DNA from: Meiothermus sp. QL-1
GTDB lineage: Bacteria; Deinococcota; Deinococci; Deinococcales; Thermaceae
Length of the DNA: 64,000 nucleotides
Direction of reading: 5' to 3'
NCBI RefSeq assembly: GCF_003351145.1
Contig: NZ_QQSV01000003.1
Span: 62,001 to 126,000 of the forward strand
The notes below the pieces were generated by a model that worked only from the letters and a program-made list of their open reading frames with translations, ran no database searches and was not told the origin of the DNA. How positions within the stretch are numbered: position 1 is the stretch's first letter; every line of letters begins with the position of its first letter. A program made the translations under genes and the position numbers. Positions 30,200-38,983 of this stretch are shown piece after piece.

Positions 30200-31775
30200 C
30201 GCCCAGGTCCCTGAGTTTGAAGCGCTGGATTTTGCCGGTGGAGGTAAGGGGCAGCTCGTCCACGTAGTGCACTTCCCGGGGGTAGGCGTGGTGCCCCACC
30301 CGGCGCCGCACCTCCTCTTGCAGCGCGGCGGTGAGCTCGGGGCTGCCCGCCCATCCTGCCCGCAGCTTGACGTAGGCCACCACGCGCTGGCCCCGCTCGG
30401 GGTCGGGGGCCCCCACCACCGCCGCCAGGGCCACCGCCGGGTGGTGGAGCAGGGCCTCCTCCACCTCGAAGGGGCTCAGGCGGTAGCCGGCGGTTTTGAT
30501 CAGGTCGTCGGCCCGGGCCTGGAACCACAGATACCCCTCCGCGTCCTTGTAGCCCAGGTCGCCGGTGCGCAGGTAGGGCCCCAGGAACTTCTGCTGGGTG
30601 GCCTCGAGGTTGCGCCAGTAGCCCAGGAAGGCCACCGGGTCGGGCATGGCAAGGGCAATCTCCCCCAGCTCCCCGGGGGGCAGGGGCCGGCCCGTCTCGT
30701 CGATCACCTCCACCCGGTGGCCGGGGTAGGGCAGGCCCATGGAGCCCGGCCGGATAGGGTCTACGGTGCAGGCGTTGCCCACCAGCAGGTTGGCCTCGGT
30801 CTGGCCGTAGAACTCGTTGACCGGGAGGCCGAAGTTGGCCCGGACCCACTCGAGCAGCTCCGCGCCCAAAGGTTCGCCCCCAGAGTGGATGCTCGAAAGG
30901 CGGGGCGGGTTCCTTACCGCGCCGAGCTGGCGCAGCAGCTTGAGGGCGGTGGGAAAGAGGAAGGTGTGGCTCACCCCCTGGGTGCGCATCAGGTGGAGGG
31001 CCTCCTCGGGGTCGAACTGCCGGGGCCGGTAGGCCACCACGGTGTAGCCGCCGGCCCAGGCGCAGAAGAGCACGTTCATAAGCCCCCCAATCCAGGCCCA
31101 GTCCGCCGGCGACCAGAAGATTGCCTCCTCGCCGGGAAAGTTGCAGAAAAGCTGGAAGCCCGGCCAGTGGCCCAGAAGGGTGCGGTGGGGCAGGAGGACC
31201 CCCTTGGGCTTGCCGGTGGTGCCGGAGGTGTAGATGAGCAGAGCGGGGTCCTCGGCCCGGGTGGGGTGGGGGGTGAAGTGGGGGCTGCCCGCCCGGAGGG
31301 CCTCCAGGAGCCCATCCTGGAAGAAGACCCCGAGGCCTTCCGGCAGCGGGGGGGCCAGGGCTTCCAGGGCGGCCCGCTCGGCAATCAGGAAGCGGGCCTG
31401 GGCGTGCTCCAGGCGGTAGGTGAGGGCGTCCTGGCCGAACAGCAGCGAAAGCGGCAGGGCGATGCCCCCGGCCTTGTAGACCGCCAGGTGGGCCAGGGCC
31501 AGCTCGAGCGAGGGCCCCATCCAAAGCCCCACCCGGTCGCCCGGCCTTAGCCCCTGGTGCACCAGCCAGTGGGCCAGCCGGTTGGAGAGCTCCTCGAGCT
31601 CGGCGAAGCTGGCGCTGCGCCCGGTCTGGGGCTCCACCAGGGCCGCGCGGTGGGGGCGCAGCCGGGCCCAGCGCCCCACCGTGGCCTGGGCCAGGTTGAA
31701 CAGCGTCGGCACCTCGAAGCGGAACCGGTGGGCCAGCACCGCCCTTGGGGCTGGGCTTAGGCGCAGGTTTTCCAT
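30195..31775 (-). CDS. AMP-forming acyl-CoA/acetyl-CoA synthetase
   Basis: 526-residue ANL-superfamily enzyme that activates a carboxylic acid as the adenylate and thioesterifies it to CoA. The P-loop-like motif is LLIYTSGTTGKPKGV; A5 is NEFYGQTEANL; A7 YLRTGDLGYKDAEGYLWF; A8 RADDLIKTAGYRLSPFEVE; A10 TSTGKIQR with the catalytic Lys. The overall shape is like acetyl-/medium-chain acyl-CoA synthetases. The ATG at 31775 follows TAGACT by 8 nt. Chain-length preference cannot be told from motifs. Confidence 0.92.
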   Translation of the reverse strand: MENLRLSPAPRAVLAHRFRFEVPTLFNLAQATVGRWARLRPHRAALVEPQTGRSASFAELEELSNRLAHWLVHQGLRPGDRVGLWMGPSLELALAHLAVYKAGGIALPLSLLFGQDALTYRLEHAQARFLIAERAALEALAPPLPEGLGVFFQDGLLEALRAGSPHFTPHPTRAEDPALLIYTSGTTGKPKGVLLPHRTLLGHWPGFQLFCNFPGEEAIFWSPADWAWIGGLMNVLFCAWAGGYTVVAYRPRQFDPEEALHLMRTQGVSHTFLFPTALKLLRQLGAVRNPPRLSSIHSGGEPLGAELLEWVRANFGLPVNEFYGQTEANLLVGNACTVDPIRPGSMGLPYPGHRVEVIDETGRPLPPGELGEIALAMPDPVAFLGYWRNLEATQQKFLGPYLRTGDLGYKDAEGYLWFQARADDLIKTAGYRLSPFEVEEALLHHPAVALAAVVGAPDPERGQRVVAYVKLRAGWAGSPELTAALQEEVRRRVGHHAYPREVHYVDELPLTSTGKIQRFKLRDLGV

Positions 31776-31783
31776 CCACCCTC

Positions 31784-31789
31784 AGTCTA
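31784..31789 (-). promoter_or_regulatory. -10 box of the acyl-CoA synthetase gene
   Basis: TAGACT on the minus strand (31789-31784), 8 nt before the ATG. Confidence 0.45.
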
Positions 31790-31817
31790 CCTCTACCCCT
31801 GCACAAGTAGGCTTTGC

Positions 31818-31823
31818 TATGCT
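31818..31823 (+). promoter_or_regulatory. -10 box of the small membrane protein gene
   Basis: TATGCT, about 50 nt upstream of the GTG at 31874. It is one of the genes here with a proper leader and Shine-Dalgarno. Confidence 0.4.
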
Positions 31824-31873
31824 TGAGCAGAGTGGTCCTGCCGGTACTGGCGGGGGGTACTTAGGAGGAAAAA

Positions 31874-32083
31874 GTGCTGTTCGCCATCCTTTTCACCATC
31901 GGCTCCATCCTGGTTACCTGGCTTTTGTACCTGGCCCTGCGCCCGCGGGCCGTGGAGGCAGAAAGCGAGTTCGCCGACCTGAAGTACATCGGGCTGGCCC
32001 TCGTCCTCATCATCCTGACCGCGGCCACGGTGGCCTCCATCCTCATCCTGGGCAAGCTGGGCCAGGTAACGCTGAGTTTCTAG
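31874..32083 (+). CDS. Small two-helix membrane protein
   Basis: 69 residues: helix 1 at about 2-21 (LFAILFTIGSILVTWLLYLAL), an acidic loop (RPRAVEAESEFADLKY) and helix 2 at about 39-60. The GTG start follows TTAGGAGGAAAAA. It is monocistronic between the divergent acyl-CoA synthetase gene and a good terminator at 32100. No family recognised. Confidence 0.75.
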   Translation: MLFAILFTIGSILVTWLLYLALRPRAVEAESEFADLKYIGLALVLIILTAATVASILILGKLGQVTLSF

Positions 32084-32099
32084 GCCCCTAGGCCCCAAG

Positions 32100-32128
32100 C
32101 CCTGGCACCGCGCCGGGGTCTTTTTGTT
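32100..32128 (+). terminator. Intrinsic terminator of the small membrane protein gene
   Basis: CCCTGGC (32100-32106) / GCCGGGG (32112-32118), 7 bp with one G-U pair, followed by TCTTTTTGTTT. Confidence 0.8.
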
Positions 32129-32165
32129 TGTCCGGAGCCTGGGCGTGAATTCGCCTCGGGGGTGA

Positions 32166-32180
32166 TAACCCTGGCTTTAC
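32166..32180 (+). promoter_or_regulatory. Shared dyad, copy 1 (lipoprotein 1)
   Basis: TAACCCTGGCTTTAC. It matches copies at 33779 and 36453 with consensus TAAN(G/C)C(C/T)GG(C/G)NTTAC, an imperfect palindrome around GCCGGC. TAGAAT at 32228-32233 may be the -10 of lipoprotein 1. Confidence 0.5.
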
Positions 32181-32252
32181 CCCCGGGTTTAACGGTCTCG
32201 TGCACCGCCGGACCAGCCCTGCTTGGCTAGAATGGCCTGGGAAGGGAGTGGC

Positions 32253-33638
32253 ATGAGGCTGTACTGGTTTTTCCTCTTCGCTTTCTGGGCGCTTTTTTTC
32301 GTAGCTTGTTCCGGCGGCGGCACCCAGGCCCAAGGGCAGCTCCTGATCACGATCACCGGTCTGCCCAGCGGCGTGGATGCCGATGTCCAGGTTACCGGCC
32401 CCAACGGGTTCAGCCGTGCGCTGACCCAGAGCACCAGCCCCGCGCTGAGCGTAACCCCGGGCCAGTACACCATCACCGCCCGGGATGTGGTGGCCGCAGG
32501 CAGGACCTACACCGCCACCGTCTCCCCCGGTACCACGGTCAGCGTGGCGGCCAGCCAGACCACCCAGGTGGGGGTGGCCTACGCCGAGCAGACCCCTTCG
32601 GGCGGGGTGGACCCCGCCAAGACCTTCACCGCCAGCCTGGGCATCGGCAGCCTGGCCTTCCAGCCTGGCGGCCGGCTCTATGCCAGCGGCAACGCCGCCG
32701 GCAAAACCGACCCTAGCGGCCGGCTCTACCTGACCCCGGCCGACCTTGGGGGGGCAGGAGGGGCAGTGCCGGCGGCCCAGGTGGCCACCGAGGCTGGCCT
32801 TTACCGCCTGGCCTTCAGCGCCAGCGGTGCCCTCTACGAGCTAAAGCGGGACGACCTACCCCCTGCCTCCTCGGTCTACATCCGCCGCTACGACCCGGCC
32901 ACGGCGACGGCCAACGCCTTCTCGCCGGTGGAGCTGGTCATCCCCAACGGGGCCTTCAGCTTTGGCAGCCCCCCCGTCCAGGACTACAACCTCTACAAGC
33001 CCTCCGATATGGCCCTGGACGCCCAGGGCAACCTCTGGGTGCTCGACCCCGAGAGCACCGCCCGCTCCAGCGCCGACGGCATCCCCAACGCCCCTGGCCG
33101 GCTGGCCTGCTACTCGGCCGCCGACCAGGCAGCGGCCATCCCGAGCCCAGGCAACCTGGGCACCCCGGGCCGCATCTACTACGGCAGCGCCATAGAGGGC
33201 GCCCGCGCCCTGGCCTTCGACGCCCAGGGCAACCTCTGGCTGGCCGGGGGCAGCGGAAGCACGGCCCGGCTGGTGCGGATTGCTGCCGGTGCCCTAAGCT
33301 GCCCCAACCTTGGCCCCAGCGGGAACCCGGCCAACGAAGAGCTGGCCCTGGGTGCATCGGGGGTGACGGAGCTGCGGGGCGCCCCTCTGACCAGCCCCGT
33401 CGACCTCGCCATCCACGGCGGCGACCTCTACGTGGCCCAGTCGGACGGGGCCAGCCTCAACAACATCCTCAGGCTCTCTACCAATGCCACCAGCATCCCC
33501 AGCAACCTGGTGCCCATCACCATCAACGGCCTGCAGGGCCAGATTACCAGCCTGGCGGTGGATGCAGGCGGCAACCTCTGGGTGGGCACCGCTGGGGCCC
33601 CGGCCCCCAGCCCCGGGCGCATCTACAGGCTGCCCTAG
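32253..33638 (+). CDS. Lipoprotein 1: one PEGA-like domain plus beta-propeller-like region
   Basis: 461 residues. The signal peptide ends in a lipobox (FFVAC, Cys19), so it is probably lipid-anchored. One Ig/PEGA-like beta-sandwich follows (residues about 26-110, QLLITITGLPSGVDADVQVTGP...PGQYTITARDV). Beyond it are repeated blades with the motif DAQGNLWV (KPSDMALDAQGNLWVLD; ALAFDAQGNLWLAGG; LAVDAGGNLWVG). The ATG at 32253 has AAGGGAG upstream. It is the shortest of four related genes up to 41458. NHL/SMP-30-like propellers often bind ligands or peptidoglycan-related targets; function unknown. Confidence 0.82.
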   Translation: MRLYWFFLFAFWALFFVACSGGGTQAQGQLLITITGLPSGVDADVQVTGPNGFSRALTQSTSPALSVTPGQYTITARDVVAAGRTYTATVSPGTTVSVAASQTTQVGVAYAEQTPSGGVDPAKTFTASLGIGSLAFQPGGRLYASGNAAGKTDPSGRLYLTPADLGGAGGAVPAAQVATEAGLYRLAFSASGALYELKRDDLPPASSVYIRRYDPATATANAFSPVELVIPNGAFSFGSPPVQDYNLYKPSDMALDAQGNLWVLDPESTARSSADGIPNAPGRLACYSAADQAAAIPSPGNLGTPGRIYYGSAIEGARALAFDAQGNLWLAGGSGSTARLVRIAAGALSCPNLGPSGNPANEELALGASGVTELRGAPLTSPVDLAIHGGDLYVAQSDGASLNNILRLSTNATSIPSNLVPITINGLQGQITSLAVDAGGNLWVGTAGAPAPSPGRIYRLP

Positions 33639-33654
33639 GCCTGCCCCCACCCCA

Positions 33655-33678
33655 CCCCCGCCGTGCGGCGGGGGTTTT
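33655..33678 (+). terminator. Terminator of lipoprotein 1
   Basis: CCCCCGCCG (33655-33663) / CGGCGGGGG (33666-33674) followed by TTTTG. Confidence 0.85.
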
Positions 33679-33778
33679 GTTACTTTAGCCGTTATCGAAA
33701 AGTAGCCTTGCCGTTTGGAGCGCTTCGGGTGGGTTATGGCCGCGCTACCCGCTCCGTAGGCATCGGCAGGTGGGGCTA

Positions 33779-33810
33779 TAACGCCGGGATTACGCCCTAT
33801 CGCCTACCCT
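33779..33810 (+). promoter_or_regulatory. Shared dyad, copy 2, and -10 of lipoprotein 2
   Basis: TAACGCCGGGATTAC (33779-33793), then 11 nt, then TACCCT (33805-33810). The same 11-nt dyad-to-box distance occurs upstream of lipoprotein 3. A GCCTAC/GTAGGC hairpin (33802-33818) overlaps the -10. Confidence 0.5.
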
Positions 33811-33834
33811 GCGTAGGCAGGAGGTGAAAGGCAG

Positions 33835-36312
33835 ATGAAAAGACCCACCTTTTGGCTTTTCTTGGTAGGGCTGTTGGCCCTGGTGCTGGCGGCCTGCGGC
33901 CCGCAGGCACCCCAGAAGGGCAGCCTGCGGATTACCGTGAACGCGCCCAGCGGGGTCACCCCCCAGGTGCAGGTCACGGGGCCCGGCAACTTCAGCCGCA
34001 CCATCACCACCACCGGCGAAACCAACCTCACCAACCTGGACCCCGGCAACTACACCATCGCGGTAACCCGCCGGCTGGTGAACGGCATCGGCTACGAGGG
34101 CAACGGCGCCACCGTGCAGGTGCAGGCCGGGGCCACCGCCAGCCACACCGTGAACTACCAGGCCGTGACCGGTAAGATTACCGTCACCATCAGCGGGCTG
34201 CCCAGCGGCCTGCAGGCTGGGATCAACATCAAGCGGTCGGACGGCACCAACCTGAACAGCACCCCCATCAACGCCAACACCACCCTGGAGGATGTGCCCC
34301 CCGGGAACTACACCGTGGAAGCCCCGCCCCGCACCCAGAACGGCTCCACCTACGCCACCGCGGCCAATGGCTCCACGGTAACGGTCAGCGCAGGGGGCAC
34401 CGCGACCGTCAACGCCACCTACACCCTGAACCCCGGCAGCGCCACCATCACCGTGCAGGGCTTGGATGGCCCGCTGCCCAACCCGGTGACCATCACCCTC
34501 GGCGGCGGCCCCAGCAGCCCGGTGAGCCAGACCTTCACCGACAACGGCACGGTGAGCTTCTCCAACCTGGCCCCGGGCACCTACACCATCAGCGCCACCG
34601 AAATCACCAACAACGGGCCCCAGGACTACGCCTTTGCGCTCTCCAAGACCACCCTGACCATCGCCTCGGGGGCCTCTGACAGCGCTATCCTCAACTACAG
34701 CAAGCCCACCATAACCGTCAACGTGACGGGGCCTGCGGCCAGCGCCGATGCCAACATCGTCGTCACCTTTAGCGGGCCGGGCAGCGTCGGGCCCGTGACC
34801 CTGACGGGCACCGACCGAACGGGCAGCGTATCGGTGCCGCGCTTCGGGAGCTACGACATCTCTGCGACCGCCTTGGTGAACGGGGTAGATGTGGATAGCT
34901 TCTACTTCACAGAGAACCCCGCCTCGGCAGTTCTCTCCCCCTCGGCCCCCAGCAGCAGCGCCAGCGTAGCCCTGACCGCCAGGGGCGAGACCGGCCACAT
35001 CTTTGTGGCGGGCAAAGGGGTGCTGGGAGGCACGGGGATCAACGCGGCCCTCAAGCTCGCCGACGGGGCTTCGAGCCTGGCGCCCTTCATCCCCCCCTCG
35101 GGGACCACTCCAGAGGGCATCTTCAAGGTGGCCTTTGACCAGGATGGCAACGCGTACCTGGTCTACCAGTCCAACTCGCCCGGAGGAGCCCGCATCGTGC
35201 GGGTGAGCGAGGCCAACCTGCGGGCGGGGCAGCTTAGCGATACCGCACCGGGCAACAAGGTGATCGCAGGCAGCGCCTTCTCCATTTCCGCGAGCGAGGG
35301 CGGCAACGGGGAGGTCGAGCCCACCGACTTGGCCTTCGACGCCCAGGGCAACCTGTGGATCGCCAACGACAACGGCAGCGCCATTGCCTGCATTTCCCGC
35401 GCCCAGCTTACCGGTCAGGGCTCCACCATCACCACCGCCGACCAGCGGTTCGGCGGTGCAGGTGGGCCTCCTGGGGTCTACCAGTTCGTGCGTGGCCTGG
35501 CTTTCGACCGGCAGGGCAACCTGTGGTTCACTTCCAACGATTTTGTAGCAGCTGACCCGACCCGCCGGGCCCGCCTCTCGCGCCTGTCGGCCAACCTGCT
35601 CACCTGCAGCGGGGGCCGCAGCGCGCCTGTGCCGGACATCCAGCTTGACATCAGCAACGCTGCTGGGCCGGGCAGCCCCATCATCAAGCCCGCCGGGCTG
35701 GCCCTTTCGCCGGACGGCAACTCGCTTTGGGTGGCCGACTACGGTGGCAGCACCACCCTGTCCAGGTGCGTGCCTCCCTCAGGCCCTGGAGACACCCGGC
35801 CATCCTGCCCGGTTGATTCTACCCTGGTCGTGGCACAAGAGAGAGTGTTGGACGCCAACGAGGAGACCGAGACCCTAATCCAAATCGATATCAGCGGGCT
35901 TGGGCCTACTAGCGGCCTGGTCACTGCCACCATCGCCGACCGCATCACTGTGCAGGCTGGGGCGGGTCTCGACCGGGGCCTGCAGCAGCCCTTCCACATT
36001 GCCTTCGACAAACAGGGGCGGCTTTGGGTGGCGACCAACAACAACGTGCTTGCCGACAGCAGCGACACCTCCTCACCCTGTGGGTTCAGCCTCGGCGCAG
36101 GCGAGGTGGCCGTGTGCGCGCCAGCGGGGGTGGTTACTGACCGCCAGGGTCGGCTCTACGTGCTGCCCCTTGGGGGAACGCCGAGCAGCACTCCTCGTGG
36201 TGTGAGCCCGGTGCGCAGCTTCTCCTCCGGCACCTTGCAGCTGGGCTTTACCGGTGTGGCCTTCAACGTCCCACCTGTGAACGCCCCCATGTACGTGCGG
36301 CCCACCCAGTAG
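33835..36312 (+). CDS. Lipoprotein 2: four PEGA-like domains plus beta-propeller-like region
   Basis: 825 residues, lipobox LVLAAC (Cys21). Four consecutive beta-sandwich repeats of about 90 residues occupy roughly 28-390 (SLRITVNAPSG, KITVTISGLPSG, ATITVQGLDGP, TITVNVTGPAA), each ending in a (P)G-x-Y-x-I/V element such as LDPGNYTIAVT. The C-terminal half carries propeller-type blades: VAFDQDGNAYLVYQ, LAFDAQGNLWIANDNG, GLAFDRQGNLWFTSND, IAFDKQGRLWVATNNNV. RBS GGAGGTGA. Richer in Thr/Asn than lipoproteins 3 and 4. Secreted and surface-anchored; no function assigned. Confidence 0.83.
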   Translation: MKRPTFWLFLVGLLALVLAACGPQAPQKGSLRITVNAPSGVTPQVQVTGPGNFSRTITTTGETNLTNLDPGNYTIAVTRRLVNGIGYEGNGATVQVQAGATASHTVNYQAVTGKITVTISGLPSGLQAGINIKRSDGTNLNSTPINANTTLEDVPPGNYTVEAPPRTQNGSTYATAANGSTVTVSAGGTATVNATYTLNPGSATITVQGLDGPLPNPVTITLGGGPSSPVSQTFTDNGTVSFSNLAPGTYTISATEITNNGPQDYAFALSKTTLTIASGASDSAILNYSKPTITVNVTGPAASADANIVVTFSGPGSVGPVTLTGTDRTGSVSVPRFGSYDISATALVNGVDVDSFYFTENPASAVLSPSAPSSSASVALTARGETGHIFVAGKGVLGGTGINAALKLADGASSLAPFIPPSGTTPEGIFKVAFDQDGNAYLVYQSNSPGGARIVRVSEANLRAGQLSDTAPGNKVIAGSAFSISASEGGNGEVEPTDLAFDAQGNLWIANDNGSAIACISRAQLTGQGSTITTADQRFGGAGGPPGVYQFVRGLAFDRQGNLWFTSNDFVAADPTRRARLSRLSANLLTCSGGRSAPVPDIQLDISNAAGPGSPIIKPAGLALSPDGNSLWVADYGGSTTLSRCVPPSGPGDTRPSCPVDSTLVVAQERVLDANEETETLIQIDISGLGPTSGLVTATIADRITVQAGAGLDRGLQQPFHIAFDKQGRLWVATNNNVLADSSDTSSPCGFSLGAGEVAVCAPAGVVTDRQGRLYVLPLGGTPSSTPRGVSPVRSFSSGTLQLGFTGVAFNVPPVNAPMYVRPTQ

Positions 36313-36328
36313 CTTTTTTCAAGCCAGA

Positions 36329-36351
36329 CCCCCCGCCCGGGCGGGGGGTTT
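36329..36351 (+). terminator. Terminator of lipoprotein 2
   Basis: CCCCCCGCCC (36329-36338) / GGGCGGGGGG (36339-36348), a perfect palindrome, followed by TTTCG. Confidence 0.8.
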
Positions 36352-36452
36352 CGTTATGCTTAGGCGTTACAGAGACGGTGGGGAGGGTGAGGAGGGTTTC
36401 AGGCGGTTTACAGAGGACGGGGAGGTGCCTTTCTGGTGGGGCTTTTGGGTCT

Positions 36453-36467
36453 TAACGCCGGCTTTAC
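36453..36467 (+). promoter_or_regulatory. Shared dyad, copy 3 (lipoproteins 3-4)
   Basis: TAACGCCGGCTTTAC, the best palindrome of the three (TAA-N-GCCGGC-N-TTA). It ends 11 nt before the -10 box at 36479, so it overlies the -35 position: a repressor or activator site, or an alternative-sigma -35. Confidence 0.55.
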
Positions 36468-36478
36468 GGCGGCCCCCG

Positions 36479-36484
36479 TAGACT
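36479..36484 (+). promoter_or_regulatory. -10 box of leaderless lipoprotein 3
   Basis: TAGACT, 7 nt before the GTG at 36492. Confidence 0.5.
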
Positions 36485-36491
36485 TCGGCCC

Positions 36492-38972
36492 GTGCGCCGC
36501 GTGGTCTTTGTGCTGTGGGGATGGGTGCTGATCCTGGGGCTCCTCGCCTCCTGCAGTAGGGGGCCCAGCAGGGGAACGCTGGAGCTGGAGATTGCGGCCC
36601 CGGCGGGGGCGCGGCCCCAGGTGGTGGTGATTGGGCCCGGGTTTGAGCGGAGGCTGGAGGAAGCCGGGGTGGTGCGGCTTCAGGACCTGGCCCCGGGGGC
36701 CTACCGGGTGGCGGGGGAGGCGGTAGAGGCTCCGGACGGCTACACCCACCGGGCCTGGGTGGAGCCGGAGGGGGAGGTGCAGGTGGCCGCGGGCCAGACC
36801 CAGCGGGTGCGGGTGGTCTACCGGGCGGCCACGGGCCGGCTCAGCCTGCGGCTCAGCGTGAACCCGCCGCGCCAGGACTTCGCGCCGGCGGTGGAGGTGC
36901 GGGGGCCGGGGGGGTACCAGCGGCGGGTGGAGGGCCCGGCCTTGCTGGGCCTGGAGCCGGGCCTGTACGCCCTCATTCCAGCGGCGCCTCCCCCGGGCTA
37001 CACCCTCTCGCAGTCCGCCTCCCAGGTGGAGGTGCGGGCCGGCCAGACGGTAGAGGTGGCGGTGGTCTACGCCCAGGGCTTCGGCGCGCTGCGGGTGGAG
37101 ATTAGCCCGCCGGTCGGGGTGGTGGGCTTCGCCGCGGGGGTGGAGGTGCGCCGGCCGGATGGCAGCCTGCTGGAGGTCTTAGACGAGAGCAAAACCTACC
37201 CCAGCCTGCCCGCGGGGCTCTACGCCCTCAGCGCGGCCAGCGTGACGGCCTCGGGCGTGACCTGGCAGCCCAGCGCCCAGCACCAGACGGTGGAGGTGCC
37301 CGCAAACGGGGTGGGGCAGGCCAGCCTGGGCTACACCGCCACCAACTCAGCCATTACCGCCGAGCTTTCGGGCCTGGGGGCTGGCGACCTGGCGAGCGTG
37401 GTCCTGCAGCCCGGCGACCAGGCCCGCGCCCGCAGCGGCAGCGGCCCGGTGCGCTTTGAAGGCCTGGCCTTCGGCAGCTACACCCTGAGGGCCAGCGCCG
37501 TGCGACCCGGCGTGTGGGCGGACCGCTACCTGGTGGGGGGGCCGGTGGCTGTGCAGAGCAGCCCTTCAAACCCCATGCCCACCGCCAGCCTGTCGAGCTG
37601 GACGGAGCGCGGCGGGAGCGGGCGCATCTGGGTGGCGGGGAACGGGGGCTTCAGCAACGGAGGGCGGGGGACGAGCAGCACCGGGGAGCTCAACGCGGCC
37701 TACTACCTGGAGGACGGGGCGGCCGGCCTCACCCCCTTTATTCCCCCCACGGCGGCCCATGGGCCCTTCCGCATCGCCTTTGACCGGGAGGGGAACCTCT
37801 ACATCCTCTACCAGTACGCAAACGGCTCCAGCCCGGCCCGTATCGTGCGGGTGAGCGAGGCCAACCTGCGCGCGGGCCGGCTTGGCGAGACAGCGAGCGG
37901 CAACACCGTGATTGAGGGCGAGGTCTGGGGCTGGCCCGGTGGGGTGGCGCCCGGGCCCCATATGGAGGTCTGGGGCAACGAGCCCGCCGATATGGCCTTC
38001 GACGCCCGGGGCAACCTCTGGGTGGTGAACGATGTGCTGGGCCTCATCGCCTGCGTGCGCTCCAGCGAGCTGCGGGCGGCTCCGCCGCGCATCACCGGTG
38101 CGGGCAGCCGGATATGGGGGCCGGGCACCGGGCTCTACCGCTACGTGCTCTCGACCCCGGGTCAGAACGGCGACCACCGGCCCTTTTTGATTCCCCACGC
38201 CCTGGCCTTTGACCCGGCGGGGAACCTGTGGTTCACCTCGGGGGGCTACCAGGGGCCCAGGCCGGGGGAGTCTGGACCGGTCAAGCGGGCCTTCCTGAAC
38301 CGGCTGAACGCGGCGCGGCTCAGCTACGCCCCCAACGGCGACTGCAACGGCGGGGATGTGGGGCTGGGTGAGGCTGAGCTGGCCCAGTGGGTGGATGTGC
38401 GCCTCGACATAAGCCTGCCTGAGAGCGACTACGGGCCGGTGGCCAAGCCGGTGGCGCTGGCCCTGGAGCCGGGCGGGGGGGCTCTGTGGGTGGGCGACTT
38501 CGGCGGCAACGCAGGGGGGAGCGGCGACGCCTATCGCGATGCCAACGCTATTCCCGAGACCCTGCTGCGGGTGCCGCTGGCGGGGGGCAACCTGGCGGCA
38601 GGGGCCGGCTGGCGCGCGGCCTGGGTGAGCCACCGTCTGACCGTGGGCCCGGGGGCGGGGCTCGACCGGGGGCTGCAGCAGGCCTTTGGGCTGGCCTTCG
38701 ACCGGGCGGGGTTTTTATGGGTGGCGGCCAACAACAACGTGGAGGTGCTCCCCAGCGACACAGGGGCTGCGGCGGCTGCCCTCACCGACCGCCGGGGCAG
38801 GCTCTACCGGCTGGACGTGCGGGGCTACCGGGGCAGCCAGGCCACCTACAGCGCCACCCTGGACCTGCGGGGCGCAGCCCAGGTCTTCAGCGTGCCCACC
38901 GAGGGGGTGGGCCTGGTGGGGGTGGCGGTCAACCTGCCCAACCCCGAAAGCCTGCCCTTCGTGCAACCCTAG
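36492..38972 (+). CDS. Lipoprotein 3: PEGA-like repeats plus beta-propeller-like region
   Basis: 826 residues from a GTG start placed 7 nt after TAGACT. Lipobox GLLASC. Domain plan as in lipoprotein 2: about four beta-sandwich units (opening with TLELEIAAPAGARPQVVVIGPG and RLSLRLSVNPP), then blades such as IAFDREGNLYILYQ, MAFDARGNLWVVND and LAFDRAGFLWVAANNNVEV. The closing part GLQQAFGLAF...ANNNVEV is nearly the same in lipoproteins 2 and 4. GC-richer than lipoprotein 2. Lipoprotein 4 begins 11 nt after its stop, in one operon. Confidence 0.82.
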   Translation: MRRVVFVLWGWVLILGLLASCSRGPSRGTLELEIAAPAGARPQVVVIGPGFERRLEEAGVVRLQDLAPGAYRVAGEAVEAPDGYTHRAWVEPEGEVQVAAGQTQRVRVVYRAATGRLSLRLSVNPPRQDFAPAVEVRGPGGYQRRVEGPALLGLEPGLYALIPAAPPPGYTLSQSASQVEVRAGQTVEVAVVYAQGFGALRVEISPPVGVVGFAAGVEVRRPDGSLLEVLDESKTYPSLPAGLYALSAASVTASGVTWQPSAQHQTVEVPANGVGQASLGYTATNSAITAELSGLGAGDLASVVLQPGDQARARSGSGPVRFEGLAFGSYTLRASAVRPGVWADRYLVGGPVAVQSSPSNPMPTASLSSWTERGGSGRIWVAGNGGFSNGGRGTSSTGELNAAYYLEDGAAGLTPFIPPTAAHGPFRIAFDREGNLYILYQYANGSSPARIVRVSEANLRAGRLGETASGNTVIEGEVWGWPGGVAPGPHMEVWGNEPADMAFDARGNLWVVNDVLGLIACVRSSELRAAPPRITGAGSRIWGPGTGLYRYVLSTPGQNGDHRPFLIPHALAFDPAGNLWFTSGGYQGPRPGESGPVKRAFLNRLNAARLSYAPNGDCNGGDVGLGEAELAQWVDVRLDISLPESDYGPVAKPVALALEPGGGALWVGDFGGNAGGSGDAYRDANAIPETLLRVPLAGGNLAAGAGWRAAWVSHRLTVGPGAGLDRGLQQAFGLAFDRAGFLWVAANNNVEVLPSDTGAAAAALTDRRGRLYRLDVRGYRGSQATYSATLDLRGAAQVFSVPTEGVGLVGVAVNLPNPESLPFVQP

Positions 38973-38983
38973 GGGGTGGAAGT

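Noticed and set aside
38486-38983. N-terminal extension of lipoprotein 4
   Set aside because: Lies inside lipoprotein 3 in another frame; the signal peptide starts at 38984.
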